From Amoeboaphelidium protococcarum (taxonomy: Eukaryota > Aphelidiomycota > Aphelidea), in assembly GCA_023515745.1 (NCBI GenBank), contig JALECJ010000255.1, positions 754,001 to 818,000 of the forward strand: a stretch of DNA of 64,000 bases, written 5' to 3'. The notes beneath the pieces were generated by a model, which saw nothing but the letters and a program-made list of their open reading frames with translations, ran no database searches and was not told where the DNA came from. The position numbers and the translations under genes are program-made. Positions 60,452 to 64,000 of the stretch are shown here, one piece after another (the first letter of the stretch is position 1; each line of letters opens with the position of its first letter).

Positions 60452-62860
60452 TCAGACTCCTTGTATAGTTTGGGTGCGTCCTACGACGCGACGTTAATTC
60501 CAGTCGGGCCTTCTATGATTTTCAGCATAAAATACCAAGACTTGCTTCATACCACAGGATGCATTCACATCCCGATCTACAAAAACCGCTGCATCTTAAA
60601 CTCGGCAATTCTGACAAATTCCAAGCCTAGACTTAACCAATTTTCGCTCCCGATCAGGACAATTAGAAGCAGCATGCAATTGTTATCCTTCTTCATTTAT
60701 ACAGCAGAACACAGGGCGCCGAAGTTTAACAACACCACGGTCATCGACACGATCGCGGTCTGGCGGCATCCTCAACTTCTTAGTATGATTACAACGGTTT
60801 ACAGACATATCATGCATATGCAGCTCGTGATGGCAATTGGCATGAAGCTTTGTTGTGCAGTACTCAGGGATCATTACCACCAACGCGCGCCGACTCATCT
60901 TGTACGCAAATCCTCGAACCGGAACAGGAGGGTGTTTCTTCATATGCTTAACTCCAGCATTCCCATATCCAATAACTGGTGGCTTTGGCCTCTTACCAAC
61001 AGGCACAGTAGGATCCAGCATCTTGCCATATCGCGCTCTTTGCAGCCGTTAGAAATTTGCAGACTACTTAGTGCGGGCAGCATCATTCACCTTTGGAACA
61101 CTTGGCTTATCCCGTCCATTAAGTATATGATTGAGGACTCTATCATACGCAGATTGCCGTGCCATAAACTTCCTTAAACGCCAGACTCTATGAAAAGCTC
61201 TGCTATAATATTCAAAGATTTCTGCAAAGTACCGCTTATACAATGCTACATACTCCACCTTGGACTCTATCTCTGACGCGAGCCTTTCAAATTCTTTGAT
61301 GGCAGCCGGCTTAAGCCTAGCTTCAGCAGCCTCGTACTGTTTCTCAAGAGTCAATTTTCTCCAGTGAACACCAGTTAAGTGAGGAGATTACCGGAATTGG
61401 CGCTTGGCACCTGACATACTTGTCTAATTATCTACCACGGTGTCAGTGCTACAGACTAACGGATTCTCTTATCCAGGGTCGACTCCAAAGCTTTCACAAT
61501 TTTACAGCCTTTCATTCAGGTTATCACAGTCTGCTAATGCCACAGCACCGTACATCAACTTCGACACGTCTTTCCTATGGTGTTTAGTAAGTAAATCTTC
61601 CTTCTTGTTCGCATACGTCCAAGCGCGATTCTCAACTTCGACCACGACAGAGCACCCATAACCATCTGTAGTAAAAGTCACATCTTCGTTACCGGCTTGA
61701 TTATCTCCTTTGATTTGATCATTGTACTTCCTTAATCCGACTTTCTTGAAATTAATTATAGATCTCACAGATTTGGCTTATTTCATTCTTTTTAAGCCAC
61801 TGTGCTGCAGAACATTCATATCAATCTAAAAGTATGATGGCACATCAGATGACGTAGGGAACATGTCAAATTGCTTCACCTTAAGATCCTTGGATAGTTA
61901 CTATAAGTAACTCATGTACTAAAGAAGATCTTTTTGGCCCTCTACATTACCAAAAGCAGGCCCAGCACGGTTTGCCATATTCATTTAGTGGCGGTTTGAT
62001 TACTTCTTTTTAGATTCACTTGGGTGTCTGACTTAAGCCGGAATCCCAACTGCGCCAGAAAGTTATCGTGGATTCTTCTCCCTTCTAGAGTATCTTCTTC
62101 GCTTCGCTTTTGGATTGTAAGAACACGTAACAATGTCTAGTAGATACTGGCGGTGATGCTCCACAATCAGCTAAACATCCTGGTTGCCAGCAATCATCTC
62201 CAAAATCTCATCCTTCAGCCGTTGATGATGCTGCTACTCTTCGTCGGTTCGGCCCAGATCTTCTTCAGATGGAGCAGAGACGGAAGTAGTTGGATCTATT
62301 GACAAATAACGATTATCTAAATGCTCATGGGCATGTTCTTCAGAGTCCAACACCAAGGCATTCATAAGTTGTTGGAAGATGATAAGCTTCTTTCCAGTGA
62401 TACCATAGGTCTCCAGTTACTTGCCCAGGACGCGTTTCTAATAGACAAACATAGTTTCAGTAAGATGCCAGCGTATCGCTGCCTCCATTTTACGCGCTTG
62501 AAAATTGTAGAGGTTAGGATTAGCTCGTGCCAAATCTTCTTGATGCACAATATCCAGTAGATCTTGAGTGAATAAGTCAGTCAACGCACCGGTGTGCTCA
62601 GCGGTCTTGCGCTTTCTTGACCTTGAGAGGATCCTATTGCAGCAGTGCTCCAGCATGGTAGCGTACTCTTATTGATGACTTAAATCTGGCAATTTAGCCT
62701 TCTATTCATGCCAAACATTTAGCGCAAGGTACACCATTCTTGAAGCAAATGATAATGAAACAGAAGTGCTGCGCGCCCATGCGACAAAATCCTTCTTTTC
62801 AGCAGGGTTCAAATCTAGTGCTTAATTAAGCGTGCATTTACGAGCAGTATTCGACGGCAT
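60452..62860 (-). CDS. Fanzor-type RuvC nuclease (eukaryotic TnpB relative)
   Basis: Predicted RNA-guided DNA endonuclease of the IS607/IS605 TnpB-derived Fanzor group. One uninterrupted frame of 802 codons, ATG 62860 to TGA 60452, with well over 15 UAR codons. RuvC residues in order: Asp461 in SFGVDPGQENPLVCSTD, Glu666 in MIPEYCTTKL, Asp764 in VDRDVNASCGM. Between the last two is a zinc-ribbon-like region (HANC near 672 and CQNC near 750), with the first pair atypical. LTGVHWRKLTLE and the basic helix YYSRAFHRVWRLRKFMARQSA match the Fanzor middle region; the N-terminal ~400 residues are helical and basic, as in long eukaryotic Fanzors. All catalytic residues are intact, and heavy UAR use indicates long residence. 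No transposase gene adjoins it. Confidence 0.88.
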
Positions 62861-63652
62861 TGTTTGATGGCACGTCAAGGAGCGATAATATCAGAAGCAG
62901 TTTGGCGGAGCAAGTGAAACACACGCTCAGCTTTACAACACAGTGTAAAGAATGAGAAGGCTCAATATATGGAAATGCGCATTTTATTGATATAAGGTAT
63001 AAATATATCCTTTCAAACAGGTGTTCTAGAAAGCTGGATTAAATTGTTATCCAATCCAAAAAATAATAGCGTGAATGGTCGCGCAGATTTCATGAAACAA
63101 TGCCAAGGCTAAAAATAGTACCTGCTTTTTCAGAGATCATAGATATCACATCTCATATCATTAAAGATTTCAGGTTTGCTAACAACTGTGAATAATGAGA
63201 CAATTTTGAAGTCTGAGTTTTAAAGTCCAGTCGGTGTAACCTTTCATGGGTTAAAACGCGTACTTCGATACAATGTTAATTTGATGCAGTTCTCTCGTTA
63301 GCGTTTGACCTCGTGTTTGAGAACTATCCTCACATTCATTAAGGGGCACTAAACAAAACATCAGACAATGTTATATTGACGCGTCGATTTTGCATCATGA
63401 ACCAGTTATCAGAATTATGAAAAGCATATTAGAGCTCTGCGTAAAAATCTCTATTTACCCATGGTGGAAATTTACGTGTTTTCCCAGCGGATCATGTAGG
63501 TGCTAATTTGGGCATGTGAGAGTTGAGTATGTTCCCGTAGGCGTAAAGACATGACATTTGGCATGGCTATTATAGAGCACATTCTAAGACTATAGGCGGT
63601 TGTAGAACAAAATAATATCAACTTGCGCTAAAATGACACGATGTATTAATCC
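62861..63652. other. Upstream region of the Fanzor gene, no other gene
   Basis: About 790 bp with ACGCGT boxes (63256-63261, 63379-63384). No terminal inverted repeats matching the 3' flank were seen. No tRNA recognised. Confidence 0.45.
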
Positions 63653-63678
63653 AAAATTTCAGGGGTACCTGAAATTTT
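63653..63678. repeat. Perfect 11-bp inverted repeat with 4-nt loop
   Basis: AAAATTTCAGG / CCTGAAATTTT with loop GGTA, followed by T's. It lies immediately before the open frame of the truncated beta-propeller ORF and contains its upstream in-frame TGA. Confidence 0.9.
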
Positions 63679-64000
63679 TTTATTAATAAGAATAAGAATT
63701 TGGCCACCTACTGCTACTCTGTGGTTGCCCGTGTTGGTGATAACACTGCTTATGCTGCATGTTAGGCTAAAACAACTTTCAACAGTATGATACTGGTGAT
63801 TTCCAAAAATGGCTCAGTTGTGAGGCAGTTTACGTGGAAAGCTAATCAACTGGTCTCCGGTGTCGACATGCCTTTTGGTATTGCGCTGAATCAGTAAACT
63901 GGTGATATCTACGTCACTGGTCAGGTGAAGAATACTACTAACGGCTATGTGTATGCATCGCGTATACTTAACAATGGCTCAGTGGTTTGGACTTAAACGT
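63673..64000 (+). CDS. Partial beta-propeller repeat protein (SBBP/NHL-like), cut by window edge
   Basis: An open frame begins just after an in-frame TGA inside the hairpin and runs off the right end. ARVGDNTAYAACQAKT, VSGVDMPFGIALNQQTGDIY, VTGQVKNTTNG and ASRILNNGSVVWTQT show the V-D/G-x-A-D-x-G-N-I-Y-V-T-G style of bacterial-like SBBP/NHL propeller repeats. Three UAR codons occur, so it is host-coded. There is no start codon or signal peptide in the visible part, so the 5' part is missing, spliced from upstream, or displaced by a misjoin. Likely secreted or surface-exposed. Confidence 0.6.

Noticed and set aside
60461-61177. 238-codon plus-strand ORF
   Set aside because: It is antisense to the Fanzor gene, lacks protein-like composition, and the minus frame has the catalytic motifs.

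Overview
Nuclear DNA of a compact, gene-dense eukaryote that reads UAA and UAG as glutamine and uses only UGA as stop. Translated conventionally the window looks like hundreds of broken ORFs; translated with UAR=Gln it resolves into about 30 continuous genes, nearly all ending in TGA. Gene content is opisthokont and fungus-like: a fungal-type NAD-glutamate dehydrogenase, a RAX1-like RGS membrane protein, single-CX10C MIC19, forkhead factor, CDK5/Pho85 kinase, a Mog-Moe fusion in the animal/fungal order, CTR9, transportin, NOC2, SOF1, SMC3 and a GM130-like golgin. Ciliates share the code but this gene set fits a relative of fungi better. From memory (not checked here) UAR=Gln has been reported for Amoeboaphelidium-type aphelids, so an aphelid or similar lineage is my best inference.

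Layout. 0-13.4 kb: GDH2, a secreted protein, a multi-pass membrane protein, a KAP/CDKN3-like phosphatase, a legume-type lectin cargo receptor, a forkhead factor and a Pro-rich single-pass membrane protein, all on the minus strand. 13.6-27 kb: SMC3 (7 introns), PP2C, a quinone oxidoreductase bracketed by two ~265 bp direct repeats, RAX1-like, golgin, a small protein. 27-38.4 kb: CDK, a Met/Gln-rich membrane protein, prenyltransferase alpha divergent from MIC19, F-box/WD40 with a TAG-repeat polyGln start, NOC2 divergent from SOF1, ribosomal uL22. 39-51.5 kb: transportin, ESCRT-III with an unusual C-terminal extension, gephyrin-type protein, a decayed effector-like nuclease/kinase pseudogene, V-ATPase H, bacterial-type (class II) HMG-CoA reductase. 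52.4-64 kb: a COA1-like protein, a deaminase divergent from a small partner gene, CTR9 carrying a scaffolding duplication around an N, PTPS, an intact 802-residue Fanzor-type RuvC nuclease, and a truncated beta-propeller ORF at the edge.

Thirteen introns were placed by protein homology. All are short (47-74 nt), GT-AG, and all end in TGTAG. Intergenic gaps are 100-1000 bp, with recurring ACGCGT/ACGCGCG boxes and GA-rich tracts. Many genes belong to growth and cell cycle (cohesin, CDK, KAP phosphatase, forkhead, ribosome biogenesis, nuclear import, PAF complex), but there is no operon-like logic. The parts that look acquired or mobile are the HMG-CoA reductase, deaminase pair, effector-like pseudogene and Fanzor.
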